Shown: piece by piece, positions 52,976 through 61,409 of the stretch | How the letters are laid out: every line of letters starts with the position of its first letter | Position numbering within the stretch: position 1 is the stretch's first letter | Assembly: GCA_964558665.1 (NCBI GenBank) | Contig: CAZLFA010000001.1 | Span: 62,001-126,000 of the forward strand | Reading direction: 5' to 3' | Length of the DNA: 64,000 nucleotides | Source: CAZLFA01 sp964558665 | GTDB lineage: Bacteria; Desulfobacterota; Syntrophia; Syntrophales; PHBD01 | Translations under genes and position numbers: made by a program | The notes under the pieces: model-generated | Databases searched by the model: none | Told to the model about the DNA's origin: nothing | The model's input: the letters and a program-made list of their open reading frames with translations, nothing else

Positions 52976-54994
52976 ATGGAAAAAATGTTGAAGGGAATAA
53001 CCGGTGTAATTCTGATTTTTGCCATCATGCTTGCCGCCGCTTTATGTTCTGCACAGGAAGGGGAGTCTAAGACACTCTCACCGTATTTTTTTGTTGAGGG
53101 AGGAGATTCGTCGACAGATCAGTTCCCGTTGAAAGAGACGGACATACGGGTGAGAATCAATGGTGTGATCGCGGATGTGACCATCAAACAGAAGTATGCG
53201 AATCAGGGAAAAAAGCCGATCAATGCCCGTTATGTCTTCCCCGCGTCAACCAGAGCGGCCGTGCAGGGGATGAAGATGATTTTTGGCGATCAGGTAATTA
53301 CGGCCCGGATCAAAGAGAAGGAGGCTGCGCAGAAGGAGTTTGACGAGGCAAAAAGCAAAGGGAAAAGCGCTTCGCTGCTGCACCAGGATCGTCCCAATGT
53401 CTTCAGCATGAACGTGGCCAACGTAATGCCCGGAGACATTATCACAGTTGAGCTGCGATACACCGAACTGCTTGTGCCGACGGAAGGCATTTATGAATTT
53501 GTGTATCCCACTGTTGTGGGGCCGCGCTATTCCAGTCAGGCACAGGAAGGGGCGGCAATGGACGATAAATGGATCCAAAGCCCTTACCAGAAGAAGGGTA
53601 AGCTCCAGAAATCGAAGTGGAATATATCAGTGGAGCTAGCCGCCGGGATGGACCTGCAGGACGTTACCTGCAGTTCCCATGAAGCTCTGATACAGTTTGC
53701 CTCACCGATAAACGCCCGGATTACCCTGGCGGATAAGGAGAAGAATGAAGGTGGGAACCGTGATTTCATTCTTGGTTATCGCCTTGCGGGGCAGGCCGTT
53801 CAGACCGGGCTCATGATGTATGACATCGGGCCGGAGAAATATTTTCTCCTCATGGTACAGCCTCCCCAGCGGGTGGTTCAGAAAGACATCCCTCCGCGGG
53901 AGTATATATTCGTGGTCGATGTATCAGGTTCCATGCACGGTTTTCCCCTGGACATCTCAAAAGACCTCTTGAAGAATCTTATCGGCAGTCTCCGCTCGAA
54001 AGACAAGTTCAATGTCATCCTCTTTTCCGGAGGGTCCCGGGTGATGTCCGCAACCTCGCTGCCTGCCACGAAGGACAATATCCAGGAAGCGATACGCCTG
54101 ATTGAGCAGCAGAACGGCGGGGGGGGCACGGAATTGCTGGCGGCTTTGAAACACGCATTATCCATTCCCAGGGATGATTCCTTTTCAAGAACGGTAATAG
54201 TTGTAACGGACGGCTTCATCGGCGCAGAAAGAGACGTCTTTGACACCATCAGGCAGAACCTCTCCAGGACAAACTTCTTCGGCTTTGGCATCGGCAGTTC
54301 CGTCAACAGGCATCTTATCGAAGGCATTGCCAGGGCTGGTCTGGGAGAGCCGTTCATTATCACAAAGCAGGAAGACGCACCGCGTGAGGCGCAGCGATTC
54401 TGCAAATACATCAAATCGCCGGTGCTGAAAGATGTTCAGATCGGCTTTGAAGGGTTTGATGCCTACGATATGGAACCGGCAGCAATCCCGGAACTGTTTG
54501 CCGAAAGGCCGCTGGTCATCATCGGCAAATGGCGGGGAGAGGCAAAAGGACAGATAAGGATCAGCGGCATCGGCGGCCGGGGGAATTTCTCCCGTGTTAT
54601 TAAGGTGGCCGACTTCACCCCCATGGAATCGAACAGCGCCCTTCCTTACCTGTGGGCCAGAACCAGGATCGCCGGCCTTTCAGATTTTTCCGGCCGTGAG
54701 GAAGACCCCGACCGTCGGTCGGAAATAACCCGTCTCGGACTGCATTACAGCCTGCTGACAAAATACACATCCTTCATTGCCGTCCGTGACGTTGTGCGCA
54801 ACCCGAATGGAAAAGCTGCGGATGTCCAACAGCCGCTGCCGCTTCCCCAGGGCGTTTCCAACCTGGCTGTCGGAAATTCCGGCACCAGCGTTCCTGAACC
54901 GGAGTTTTACCTGCTGGCAATAATGATGCTGACAGCGATGATTGCGGCCTTTGTCTGGAGGCGGAGTTCCCGCAGGGCCTCATGGATGCAGTAG
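52976..54994 (+). CDS. VIT and vWA-domain protein with VPEP-type C-terminal sorting signal
   Basis: A 672-residue secreted protein. ATG 52976 follows AAGGAGAAGGG. The signal peptide is residues 1-25 (ILIFAIMLAAALCSA). VIT domain at about 30-160 (VRINGVIADVTIKQKYANQG, FSMNVANVMPGDIITVELRYTE). vWA domain about 307-480 with the MIDAS residues in FVVDVSGSMHG, GGGTELLAAL and VVTDGFIGAE. The C terminus has SVPEPEFYLL, a hydrophobic segment and RRSSRR, a PEP-CTERM exosortase signal. This matches the sortase-target type of VIT/vWA protein known in marine proteobacteria, here served by an exosortase encoded just downstream. Confidence 0.88.
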   Translation: MEKMLKGITGVILIFAIMLAAALCSAQEGESKTLSPYFFVEGGDSSTDQFPLKETDIRVRINGVIADVTIKQKYANQGKKPINARYVFPASTRAAVQGMKMIFGDQVITARIKEKEAAQKEFDEAKSKGKSASLLHQDRPNVFSMNVANVMPGDIITVELRYTELLVPTEGIYEFVYPTVVGPRYSSQAQEGAAMDDKWIQSPYQKKGKLQKSKWNISVELAAGMDLQDVTCSSHEALIQFASPINARITLADKEKNEGGNRDFILGYRLAGQAVQTGLMMYDIGPEKYFLLMVQPPQRVVQKDIPPREYIFVVDVSGSMHGFPLDISKDLLKNLIGSLRSKDKFNVILFSGGSRVMSATSLPATKDNIQEAIRLIEQQNGGGGTELLAALKHALSIPRDDSFSRTVIVVTDGFIGAERDVFDTIRQNLSRTNFFGFGIGSSVNRHLIEGIARAGLGEPFIITKQEDAPREAQRFCKYIKSPVLKDVQIGFEGFDAYDMEPAAIPELFAERPLVIIGKWRGEAKGQIRISGIGGRGNFSRVIKVADFTPMESNSALPYLWARTRIAGLSDFSGREEDPDRRSEITRLGLHYSLLTKYTSFIAVRDVVRNPNGKAADVQQPLPLPQGVSNLAVGNSGTSVPEPEFYLLAIMMLTAMIAAFVWRRSSRRASWMQ

Positions 54995-55058
54995 TTTTCC
55001 GGGGATCAGGCATTCAGGCCTGATCCCTCCTTTTTCCCCCGTTCTTAAGGATGAGGCG

Positions 55059-55916
55059 ATGAAATTTCTAAGCGGGAAGATGCCGGGTATTAACAGCGTG
55101 ATTCTATATTCAATGGGGCTGATAGCTGCGCTGGCCGTGAAATACGGATTCAGCAGGGCATCAAGTGACGATCTGCTGTGGCTTCTCACACCCACGGCGT
55201 TGCTTGTGGAATGTCTAACAGGTATTGCCTTCGTTCATGAATCTCCTGTCGGTTTCGTAAATGCCCGGGAGGGAATCATCATTGCCACGGTGTGCAGCGG
55301 CATGAATTTTATGATCCTTACCTTCTGCATGCTCGTTTTTTCCTTTTTGCATCGTTTTGAGCAGACAAAGCGAAAATGGCAATGGTTTGCCTTCTCCATA
55401 TTTGCATCATACATCTGCACACTTGCCGTCAACGGGGCAAGGATTGCAGTTTCAATGTATCTCATAGCTCATGACGTTCATTATGGCTGGCTTACTGCCG
55501 AACGCTTTCACAGGCTGGCGGGGATTGCCGTATATTTTATCGGGCTTCTGCTGCTTTATCTGATGGTTGACCGTATAACGGCGAAGCAGGCGGAAAAGGC
55601 CAATGTGCGGCTGTGGGTTGGAAAAACATCTATTGCCACGATCCCGTTATGCTGGTATCTTCTTATGACTGTTGGCGTGCCTTTGCTGAACGGGGGTCTG
55701 CGAACACATGGAGAACACTTTGCAGAGCACAGTTTTACGGTTGTCATTTTCAGCATCATCATCCTGGGTGTGCTTTACTGTGTACGCACCTTGTGGAGAA
55801 GAGCTGTTTGCGGCCCTGTGAAGGCAGAGTCCGGTCGTTATCCGGAGGCATTTCATACCGGACTCAGACAGGAAGGGAAACGGTGCAGGAATGAAACAGA
55901 AGGTATTAATTGTTGA
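55059..55916 (+). CDS. Exosortase (XrtK-like)
   Basis: An integral membrane transpeptidase of about 285 residues that would cut PEP-CTERM-type signals. ATG 55059 follows AAGGATGAGG. At least seven hydrophobic segments are present. The exosortase catalytic residues are the Cys in ATVCSGMNFMI, Arg in AVNGARIAVS and His in AERFHRLAGI, in the expected order. The short size and the CSGMNF form fit the exosortase K group best, although subgroup assignment needs a profile search. The only VPEP protein in the window is the adjacent VIT/vWA protein. Its end overlaps the response regulator gene by 26 bp. Confidence 0.82.
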   Translation: MKFLSGKMPGINSVILYSMGLIAALAVKYGFSRASSDDLLWLLTPTALLVECLTGIAFVHESPVGFVNAREGIIIATVCSGMNFMILTFCMLVFSFLHRFEQTKRKWQWFAFSIFASYICTLAVNGARIAVSMYLIAHDVHYGWLTAERFHRLAGIAVYFIGLLLLYLMVDRITAKQAEKANVRLWVGKTSIATIPLCWYLLMTVGVPLLNGGLRTHGEHFAEHSFTVVIFSIIILGVLYCVRTLWRRAVCGPVKAESGRYPEAFHTGLRQEGKRCRNETEGINC

Positions 55917-56574
55917 AGACGAGCCGGCCATTGCCGACACAATTCAGTATGCCCTGGAGACGGACGGGTTTGAAATCTTCTGCCTTTCATCGGGACAAGC
56001 GGTTTTATCACGCCTTGCAACGGAAATACCGGATGTCATTATCCTTGATATCGGTCTTCCCGACATCAATGGTCTGGAGCTTTGCAAGGAAATCAGAAAG
56101 ACGCATTCCATTCCGATTATTTTTTTGACCGCCAGATCTTCTGAGATTGACAAGGTCGTGGGATTGGAGATCGGCGGCGACGATTATGTTACCAAGCCTT
56201 TCAGCCCCCGCGAACTGTCCGCCCGCGTCAAGGCATTGTTGCGGCGAACGCACAAATCCATCACATATCCTGTCTCTCCGCAGCGTGTCTTTCACGTGGA
56301 TGAATCACGCAAACAAATATTCTTTTTCGGCAACCCGCTGGAGCTTTCTCGGTATGAGTACACAATCCTGAAGACTTTCATAAGAAGGCCGGGTCATGTC
56401 TATTCGCGGAATCAGCTCATGGACCTGTGCTGGGAAGAGCCGGACTGCAGTCTTGATAGAACCGTGGATGCTCATATCAAAAATATCCGCAATAAACTGA
56501 GGGCTGTGAACCCGGAGGTGGATCCGATTGTAACCCACCGGGGCATGGGATACTCCCTGAAAGAGGAACCATGA
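55891..56574 (+). CDS. Response regulator, CreB-like (OmpR/PhoB family)
   Basis: A 227-residue protein. The receiver domain has the acidic pocket in VLIVEDEPAIADTI, phosphorylated Asp in VIILDIGLPDINGLELCKEI, and Lys in VTKPFSPRELSARV. The C-terminal winged helix includes LELSRYEYTILKTFIRRPGHVYSRNQLMDLCW and VDAHIKNIRNKL. The general pattern resembles CreB. AAGGG is present upstream of the ATG. It overlaps the kinase gene by four bases. The 11-bp-spaced TTCAY boxes at 52.8-52.9 kb are the likely binding sites. Confidence 0.88.
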   Translation: MKQKVLIVEDEPAIADTIQYALETDGFEIFCLSSGQAVLSRLATEIPDVIILDIGLPDINGLELCKEIRKTHSIPIIFLTARSSEIDKVVGLEIGGDDYVTKPFSPRELSARVKALLRRTHKSITYPVSPQRVFHVDESRKQIFFFGNPLELSRYEYTILKTFIRRPGHVYSRNQLMDLCWEEPDCSLDRTVDAHIKNIRNKLRAVNPEVDPIVTHRGMGYSLKEEP

Positions 56575-57998
56575 GAGTCGGTACGCGCATCTTTCTCTGT
56601 TATATTGCCATTTTTGTTATCTGTTTTGCATATCCGGTCAAATGGACGCTGGACAATCTCCGCATTCGCTACCTGGAAGGGGTTGAGGACCCTCTGGTGG
56701 ATCAGGCCAATATCCTGGCTGCATGGATGGGACGGCAGATGGAGAAGAACACTTTCCGTGCGGAGGAACTGGATGATCTTTTCCGAGGCGTGGGCAAGCG
56801 CCCCCTGTCGGCAACAATCTACAGTGTCACCAAAACGCAGGTGGACATGCAAATCTATGTGACGGACAAACAGGGGCGGGTAGTTTTTGACTCGGAAGAC
56901 CCCTCGCGTGTGGGCCAGGATTATCGGCGGTGGCGTGATGTGCGTTTGACGCTGGAGGGTAAATACGGGGCGAGATCGACCCGAAGAGATCCGGCAAACC
57001 CTGCCTCATCCATGCTTCATATCGCCGCACCCATTTATGTGCATGGTGATATTGCCGGTGTTCTGACCATCGTCAAGCCGACTACCATGATCAATTCTCT
57101 TATAACCAATGCAAAGCAGGACATTGTTCAGATGTTTGCCATTTCGGCGCTGGCGGCGGTGATTCTCAGTTTTCTGGTTTCCCTGTGGATGACAAGGTCG
57201 ATTAAAAAACTCATACAGTATGCCAATGATGTCCGGGAAGGAAAAAAGGTTTCGCTGCCTTCCCTGGACCGCAGTGAAATCGGCGAGATGGGCAAGGCAT
57301 TTGATAAAATGCGGGAATCTCTGGAAGGGAAAAAATATGTTGAAAGATATGTGGAAACGCTGACTCATGAGATCAAGAGCCCCCTTTCTGCCATCCGGGG
57401 GGCCGCCGAACTGCTGGAAGAGGATATGGAGCAGCATCAACGCAAGCGTTTTCTTGGCAATATCCGCAATGAAGCGAATCGCATCCAGAATCTTGTGGAT
57501 CGGCTGCTTGAGTTATCAGCCCTGGAGAACCAGAAGATACTGGAGAAGAAAGAGAACATAGAATTTTCTGATCTGGTGGATAATGTAAGAGAAAGCATGC
57601 AGCCCCTTCTTGCCAGAAAGGGCATATCAATAAGCTCGCAATTGCCTTCCGGCCTGTCTGTCAAGGGGGATCCTTTTCTGCTGCAGCAGGCGATTTCAAA
57701 TCTTCTTCAAAATGCCATTGATTTCAGTCCGCAGGGAGGGCGGATTGAAATTGCCGGCCTAGTCAGAGGAGACATCCTTTTCTTCACGGTGTGTGATGAA
57801 GGCCCGGGCATTCCTGATTATGCGGCAGACAAGATCTTCGATAAGTTCTTTTCTCTGCAGCGTCCCGGTTCCGGTAAAAAAAGCACCGGGCTTGGACTGA
57901 ACTTCGTCAAAGAGGTGGCCCTGCTCCATAAAGGCAGTATAACTATTGAAAATAACATGCCAAAAGGTGCTTTGGCGACATTAACTATATCCAATTAA
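56571..57998 (+). CDS. Sensor histidine kinase, CreC-like
   Basis: A 475-residue kinase. It has an N-terminal transmembrane segment (residues 5-20), a roughly 150-residue periplasmic sensor domain (LYSVTKTQVDMQIYVTDKQGRVVFDSED region) and a second transmembrane segment near 190-210. HAMP-like linker, H-box YVETLTHEIKSPLSAIRGAAELLEED, N-box QQAISNLLQNAIDFS, G1 CDEGPGIPDYAADKIFDKF and G2 STGLGLNFVKE. The PAS/Cache-like periplasmic domain with FDSED matches CreC. It probably senses the state of the envelope or its sorted protein, which is inference. Confidence 0.88.
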   Translation: MRVGTRIFLCYIAIFVICFAYPVKWTLDNLRIRYLEGVEDPLVDQANILAAWMGRQMEKNTFRAEELDDLFRGVGKRPLSATIYSVTKTQVDMQIYVTDKQGRVVFDSEDPSRVGQDYRRWRDVRLTLEGKYGARSTRRDPANPASSMLHIAAPIYVHGDIAGVLTIVKPTTMINSLITNAKQDIVQMFAISALAAVILSFLVSLWMTRSIKKLIQYANDVREGKKVSLPSLDRSEIGEMGKAFDKMRESLEGKKYVERYVETLTHEIKSPLSAIRGAAELLEEDMEQHQRKRFLGNIRNEANRIQNLVDRLLELSALENQKILEKKENIEFSDLVDNVRESMQPLLARKGISISSQLPSGLSVKGDPFLLQQAISNLLQNAIDFSPQGGRIEIAGLVRGDILFFTVCDEGPGIPDYAADKIFDKFFSLQRPGSGKKSTGLGLNFVKEVALLHKGSITIENNMPKGALATLTISN

Positions 57999-58085
57999 TA
58001 ATTACTTGTATTGACCGGAAAAAGCATATATATGGTTCGACCCTACATAGGGCAAACCAAACAAAGAAGTTAAGGAGACCATTAA

Positions 58086-58925
58086 ATGGCCAAAATGCTG
58101 CATGAAACATTACAAACGATAGAGAAGTATAAAAAAACGAATCCGCATTACGAGGAATTGCTCGATATATTGGGGGAGGTGCTGATTTTAAGAGAGAATT
58201 TTCAAAAAGAGATGAAGGAGATTATCTTCCCCATCGACGAGAATCTTATCTCCAAGAAAATGGCGGGAGGCCTGCCGCTGATAGATTTTAACCGGAATAA
58301 TTTTGATCTGACTCAGCCGGAAAAATATTTCCGTGCGCTTTTGGAGATTGCCGAGAAGCATGCCCCTGAGGACACCAGGGACTCGGTGAAGAAGATTATG
58401 GATGGATCCGTTGACTATGAGGATCTGATCCTGGGCGCTGTTCAGCTGCATCAGGAGGAAGAAGATGTTGATGAAGATTCAGACGAAGAAGATTCTCTTG
58501 ATCTCATTGATCTGTTTCTCGAAGAGAGCTTGAGGCCGGCTTTGAACAAGGTTGTGGAGAAATACGGTGCTGTAATCAGGGAATCGAAATGGACCGACGG
58601 TTATTGTCCGATCTGCGGGAGAGAGCCGAAAATCGGGGAGATCAGGGAAGAGGAAGGATTCCGTTATCTGTTCTGTAATCAATGCGGCTTCGAATGGAAC
58701 TTCCGGCGGGTAAAATGCCCGTTCTGCGGAAACGAAGAGCAGCAGACCCTGGCCTATTTCACGATAGAAGGCGAGGAAAGATACCGGGTTGATGTCTGCA
58801 ACGAATGCAAACGCTATATAAAGATGGTCGATTTCAGAGAAGTCGGTGAAGAGGCCAACCTGGATGTTGAAGATATAGCTACCTTGCATTTGGATATACT
58901 TGCCAACGAAGAAGGCTACGAATAA
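58086..58925 (+). CDS. fdhE: Formate dehydrogenase accessory protein FdhE
   Basis: A zinc-binding protein of 279 residues that assists assembly of formate dehydrogenase. Four CxxC pairs are present in the C-terminal half: CPICGREP, CNQCGFEW, CPFCGNEEQ and CNECKRY. FRYLFCNQCGFEWNFRRVKCPFCGN is typical of FdhE. The N-terminal half is helical and acidic (EEEDVDEDSDEEDSLD). AAGGAG precedes the ATG. No formate dehydrogenase subunit is visible nearby, but mobA at the right end fits the same pathway. Confidence 0.88.
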   Translation: MAKMLHETLQTIEKYKKTNPHYEELLDILGEVLILRENFQKEMKEIIFPIDENLISKKMAGGLPLIDFNRNNFDLTQPEKYFRALLEIAEKHAPEDTRDSVKKIMDGSVDYEDLILGAVQLHQEEEDVDEDSDEEDSLDLIDLFLEESLRPALNKVVEKYGAVIRESKWTDGYCPICGREPKIGEIREEEGFRYLFCNQCGFEWNFRRVKCPFCGNEEQQTLAYFTIEGEERYRVDVCNECKRYIKMVDFREVGEEANLDVEDIATLHLDILANEEGYE

Positions 58926-59050
58926 CGGCGGCGGAAAAAATCAATATGCTGCGTTGCGCTTCATGCCTCGTCGTTGCGACGTACGCTAATAAAGTACGTC
59001 TCACTCCTGGGTATTCGCGCGCCTTGCCTATTGAACTTTTTGCGCCGCCG
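58926..59050. repeat. Palindromic element between fdhE and nth
   Basis: An imperfect palindrome of about 125 bp. The ends CGGCGGCG (58926-58933) and CGCCGCCG (59043-59050) pair, and the centre has a perfect GACGTAC/GTACGTC stem (58978-58984 and 58994-59000) around a 9-nt loop. Most of the intervening arms are also complementary with mismatches. It is unrelated to the 38/44.4-kb repeat. A second partial left-arm copy follows at 59061-59083. Confidence 0.65.
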
Positions 59051-59060
59051 TTTGGCAGAT

Positions 59061-59083
59061 GCGGAAAAAGTCAATATGCGTTG
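59061..59083 (+). repeat. Partial second copy of the palindrome's left arm
   Basis: GCGGAAAAAGTCAATATGCG plus TTG matches 58931-58956 except for one substitution and a short deletion. It lies just before the nth ribosome-binding site. Confidence 0.4.
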
Positions 59084-59085
59084 TG

Positions 59086-59103
59086 ACCTCCTCATCAGGA
59101 GGT
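59086..59103 (+). promoter_or_regulatory. Perfect hairpin covering the nth Shine-Dalgarno sequence
   Basis: ACCTCCT (59086-59092) and AGGAGGT (59097-59103) form a 7-bp stem with the loop CATC. The right arm is the only ribosome-binding site before the nth ATG (59115, spacing 11 nt), so it could be closed in the folded mRNA. Confidence 0.5.
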
Positions 59104-59114
59104 ATAATTATTCA

Positions 59115-59771
59115 ATGAAGGATGAAAAAATAGGTGAGGTGGTCAAAGCCCTCAGGAAGAGCATACAGGGGTGGGAGCTGCCCATCGTCACCTATCTGGC
59201 GGAGAAACAGAAAAGCCCTTATACCATTCTCATATCCACCATTCTCAGCTTGAGGACAAAAGATGAGGTCACCGCGGAAGCCTCATCAAGGCTGTTCCGT
59301 TTGGCGGACACGCCGTCGGAAATACTCAAGCTCTCCGAGGCGACAATCGCCAAAACCATCTACCCCGTCGGGTTTTACAGAAGAAAGGCGGCAACCATTC
59401 TGGATGTCAGCCGTGTCTTGATGGAAAGATTCGGTGGAAAGGTTCCTGATACAATCGAAGAACTCCTGACGCTCAACGGTGTGGGGAGAAAGACGGCCAA
59501 TCTCGTTGTTTCTCTGGGATATGGCAAAAAAGGCATCTGTGTGGATACTCACGTCCACCGGATATCAAACCGGCTCGGCTATGTTAAGACAAAAACACCG
59601 GAAGAAACGGAGACAGCCCTCAGGAAGAAGCTGCCCGGCAAATACTGGATTGAGTATAATACGCTGATGGTTGCCTTTGGTCAGAATATCTGTCGGCCGA
59701 TATCGCCGCTCTGCAGCGTATGCCCAGTTGCCGCTCATTGTGACCGTGCAGGGGTTGCGCGGAGCCGGTAG
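59115..59771 (+). CDS. nth: Endonuclease III
   Basis: DNA glycosylase/AP lyase that removes oxidised pyrimidines. The 218-residue protein starts MKDEKIGEVVKALRK. The helix-hairpin-helix LLTLNGVGRKTANLVVSLGY carries the catalytic Lys, and the Asp appears in ICVDTHVHRISNRLGYVKT. A C-terminal iron-sulfur cluster motif follows: CRPISPLCSVCPVAAHC. The spacing of four Cys residues is normal (C-x6-C-x2-C-x5-C). A longer frame opens at 58974 but runs through the palindromic element and lacks a ribosome-binding site. Confidence 0.95.
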   Translation: MKDEKIGEVVKALRKSIQGWELPIVTYLAEKQKSPYTILISTILSLRTKDEVTAEASSRLFRLADTPSEILKLSEATIAKTIYPVGFYRRKAATILDVSRVLMERFGGKVPDTIEELLTLNGVGRKTANLVVSLGYGKKGICVDTHVHRISNRLGYVKTKTPEETETALRKKLPGKYWIEYNTLMVAFGQNICRPISPLCSVCPVAAHCDRAGVARSR

Positions 59772-59790
59772 CGTTTGCGGAATGGAGTGA

Positions 59791-60897
59791 TTACTGCTTT
59801 AGAAATTCCACCATGTAAGGAACTACCGCCTCAGGTGCACCGGTATAAGCGGTAATGTCCAATTCCGACTTTACATTATCTCGGCCGTTTTGCTTGGCCA
59901 TGTAAAGAGCGTTGTCGGCTCTCTCCACAAGAGATTCAACCGTATCACCCTTCCGAATTGCAGAGACTCCTATACTGATGGTGATCCTTCCCAGGATCTT
60001 GTCGGTCTTGACATGCCTGAGTTTAACTCCGGAAATGCTTTTGCGCAGGTTATTGGCAAATGTGCAGGCGTTGTCGGGTGAGGTTCCGGCCAGAAGAATG
60101 ATGAACTCTTCTCCTCCATACCGGGCAACGAAATCCTTGCCCTTCAGCTCTTTGTGCAAAAATGATCCCAGGAACTTGAGAACCTGATCTCCAAGCAAAT
60201 GTCCATGCTGATCGTTAAACTGCTTGAAATGATCTATATCCATGATCATCATGGAGAACAGGTTTCCTTCATTCTGATATATTTTTATATATTCCTGAAT
60301 CTTCCTGTCAAAGGCTTTGCGGTTGTATAATCCCGTCAGCGGATCGATGAGGATTTCATGCTGGGCTTTCTCGAGCTCTTTCTGGAGATTCTGTGACAGG
60401 CTCGTGGTTTCATCAAGCCTGGTTTTTAATTGTTCACTGGAATGGATGGCATCGGCTGTTATATTTATCAGGCCGCTTACGATCTTTTGAATCTCCACCG
60501 GTTCTTCAGCCTCTTCAAGCTGCGATGTTATCGTGTTGAGCTTATCGCGGAAATCTATAGTGAAGTCCTGTGTAAACAGGATTTCTTCGAGCACATCTTT
60601 CAGGATTCTCTGGAGTTCTCTGTATGATGTCTCGATATGTTCGATTCTTGAGCCCTGGCCGAAATGTCTTCTGTATAATTCCATGCTTGTTTTTTCGGAG
60701 ATGTTGGTTTTCTCCCGGAGGATATTATTGACATCCTCAATAAGGGCTTTGTTGACGCCCATAAAATATTCAAACCAGACAAGATAATTTTCCGGATACA
60801 TCGCTATCCGGCGCTTTGTCATCAGCATGATCGCTTTTCTGGCTATGGATTCAACGGTTTCTCTATCTTCGGTTTTCATGGGGAGTTTAGTTTTCAC
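59791..60897 (-). CDS. Diguanylate cyclase (GGDEF)
   Basis: A 368-residue cytosolic protein that would make c-di-GMP. The C-terminal 170 residues have the cyclase domain with DPLTGLYNRKAFDRKI, MIMDIDHFKQFNDQHGHLLGDQ and the active-site signature YGGEEFIILL. No RxxD inhibitory site is seen. The N-terminal 190 residues are helical with coiled-coil character (LQKELEKAQHEI). The start is ambiguous: GTG 60897 overlaps the upstream stop, and ATG 60879 is an alternative. It is coupled to an upstream gene of unknown function. Confidence 0.9.
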   Translation of the reverse strand: MKTKLPMKTEDRETVESIARKAIMLMTKRRIAMYPENYLVWFEYFMGVNKALIEDVNNILREKTNISEKTSMELYRRHFGQGSRIEHIETSYRELQRILKDVLEEILFTQDFTIDFRDKLNTITSQLEEAEEPVEIQKIVSGLINITADAIHSSEQLKTRLDETTSLSQNLQKELEKAQHEILIDPLTGLYNRKAFDRKIQEYIKIYQNEGNLFSMMIMDIDHFKQFNDQHGHLLGDQVLKFLGSFLHKELKGKDFVARYGGEEFIILLAGTSPDNACTFANNLRKSISGVKLRHVKTDKILGRITISIGVSAIRKGDTVESLVERADNALYMAKQNGRDNVKSELDITAYTGAPEAVVPYMVEFLKQ

Positions 60898-61382
60898 TGC
60901 TGTTTTTGCTTGCCGGGTGACGTCAGATCCCTGTCGCCGGGAAAATAAGACTGCCAGTATTTGAAGTAGGCCTTTATCAGTTCAGCAACCAGATTGTATC
61001 TTGAATGCATCAATGTTTCGAAGAACTCCTGAAATGATTGCACGCATACCTTCAACAGTTGCTCCTTATCGCTTCCTTTTTTCTGTGATGCCAGTGATGC
61101 ATCGGCCACGCGCTTCAGGCATTTGTTCCAGTCGTTGAAGAGTTGGAGGTAGTCCTCCTGGCAGATGTTATAAACGGATGTAAAACCGTCAATGCCCTTC
61201 TGCAGATCCAGAGGATTGCGCGCCGTCATCTTCATGATCTGCCTCCACAGGGCGATAATGTCATTCCAGGGTGCCAGCCTGTCGGGCAGGACGCTCTCCG
61301 GAAAGGCCTTCAGAAAAGCCGCAACTGTTTGCCTGTAATTCTCCGCCGGATCAGCGGACCATGGAGTCATTTTATCCCCCAT
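60894..61382 (-). CDS. Hypothetical helical protein upstream of a diguanylate cyclase
   Basis: A 162-residue protein with GAGAGGA six bases before the ATG. It is entirely helical with many aromatic residues (WNDIIALWRQIMKMT, YFKYWQSYFPGDRD), a pattern resembling phasin-type or PHA-synthase E-type subunits, but no signature is clear. The stop overlaps the start of the GGDEF gene, which suggests a functional pair. The preceding genes are gcvT and gcvH. Confidence 0.6.
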   Translation of the reverse strand: MGDKMTPWSADPAENYRQTVAAFLKAFPESVLPDRLAPWNDIIALWRQIMKMTARNPLDLQKGIDGFTSVYNICQEDYLQLFNDWNKCLKRVADASLASQKKGSDKEQLLKVCVQSFQEFFETLMHSRYNLVAELIKAYFKYWQSYFPGDRDLTSPGKQKQQ

Positions 61383-61409
61383 AAGCGTCCTCTCGTGTTT
61401 CAGTATGGT

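Noticed and set aside
58974..59114. 47-codon N-terminal extension of nth
   Set aside because: It covers the palindromic element, has no ribosome-binding site, and normal Nth starts near MKDEKIGEVV.
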